Below are positions 63,856 to 64,000 of a DNA stretch of 64,000 nt, in pieces; the first letter of the stretch is position 1, and each line of letters begins with the position of its first letter. The notes below the pieces were generated by a model that was not told the origin of the DNA, did no database searches, and was given only the letters and a program-made list of their open reading frames with translations. The stretch comes from Paenimyroides ummariense. Lineage in GTDB: Bacteria; Bacteroidota; Bacteroidia; Flavobacteriales; Flavobacteriaceae. The position numbers were made by a program, and so were the translations under genes. The stretch is from assembly GCF_900115115.1 (NCBI RefSeq), contig NZ_FOVI01000010.1, forward strand, positions 62,001 through 126,000. The letters are read 5' to 3'.

Positions 63856-64000
63856 AGTTTATTCTATATAATTTGAATCTATGATCCGTCATTATAAGTT
63901 CTCGACAAGCTCCTTTAGATTTGTATTTATAAAAATAAGTAAATTTATCATAAAGAGAAAAGTGTTTAAGTAAACTATTACCCGCTCAGAGAAAAACTCA
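63856..64000. other. intergenic sequence at the right edge
   Basis: 145 bp after the response regulator. I see no ORF, RNA gene or clear hairpin terminator here. Confidence 0.6.

Overview
The window comes from a low-GC member of the Bacteroidota, most likely family Flavobacteriaceae. The evidence is: (i) secreted proteins with type IX secretion (T9SS) type A C-terminal sorting domains; (ii) a SusC/SusD (RagA/RagB) pair; (iii) many promoters of the Bacteroidota form TANNTTTG (-7 box), some with an upstream TTG/TTTG (-33 box); (iv) almost no Shine-Dalgarno (SD) sequences, except a perfect one before rpsU, which is a flavobacterial hallmark; (v) a 566-residue LysS with a C-terminal extension. 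Genus and species cannot be fixed from the sequence alone.

Layout. 1-6000: end of a DUF4230 gene, a possible small transcript, a TPR protein, a lipoprotein, then lysS, a YqaE/Pmp3-type proteolipid, lipB and rnhB. 6000-16500: a T9SS-exported subtilase, a SusC/SusD pair, a putative porin and a cystathionine beta-synthase-type PLP enzyme with CBS domains. 16600-22700: DUF2851 protein, a frameshifted helix-hairpin-helix membrane protein, acyl-CoA dehydrogenase, a RelE/ParE-type toxin-antitoxin (TA) cassette, a small lipoprotein, rpsU, a Xer-type recombinase and hpf. 22790-36000: the ancient block tRNA-Thr, tRNA-Tyr, tRNA-Thr, tuf, tRNA-Trp, secE, nusG, rplK, rplA, rplJ, rplL, rpoB, rpoC. 36200-51500: three giant T9SS cell-surface proteins, two of which share a 2.7-kb sequence with no difference found by eye. 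51600-58450: pdhA and the E2 gene of pyruvate dehydrogenase, a second TA cassette, an M28 peptidase lipoprotein, an SDR, a SprT-like protein and mannose-1-phosphate guanylyltransferase. 58500-63900: a TPR/membrane/HTH regulator, a pair of unknown paralogues, a 7-TM protein and a NarL-type two-component system.

Most striking result. Both TA cassettes sit between two near-identical direct copies of the intrinsic terminator of the gene upstream (40/39 bp around the first, 61/61 bp around the second). In the second case the repeated unit is a terminator fused to a promoter. The upstream gene keeps its terminator, the TA pair gains a promoter and terminator, and the downstream gene keeps its promoter. 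Recombination between the repeats would remove the cassette and leave an intact junction. Two unrelated loci with the same arrangement suggest a common mode of TA insertion or loss that I do not know to be described.

Other notable points: recent gene conversion between the giant adhesins, a one-base frameshift in the helix-hairpin-helix gene, promoters nested in terminators at several junctions, large hairpins in the rplL-rpoB and rpoB-rpoC gaps, and a possible 26-codon small transcription unit near the left edge. No CRISPR array, rRNA, insertion sequence or prophage is visible.
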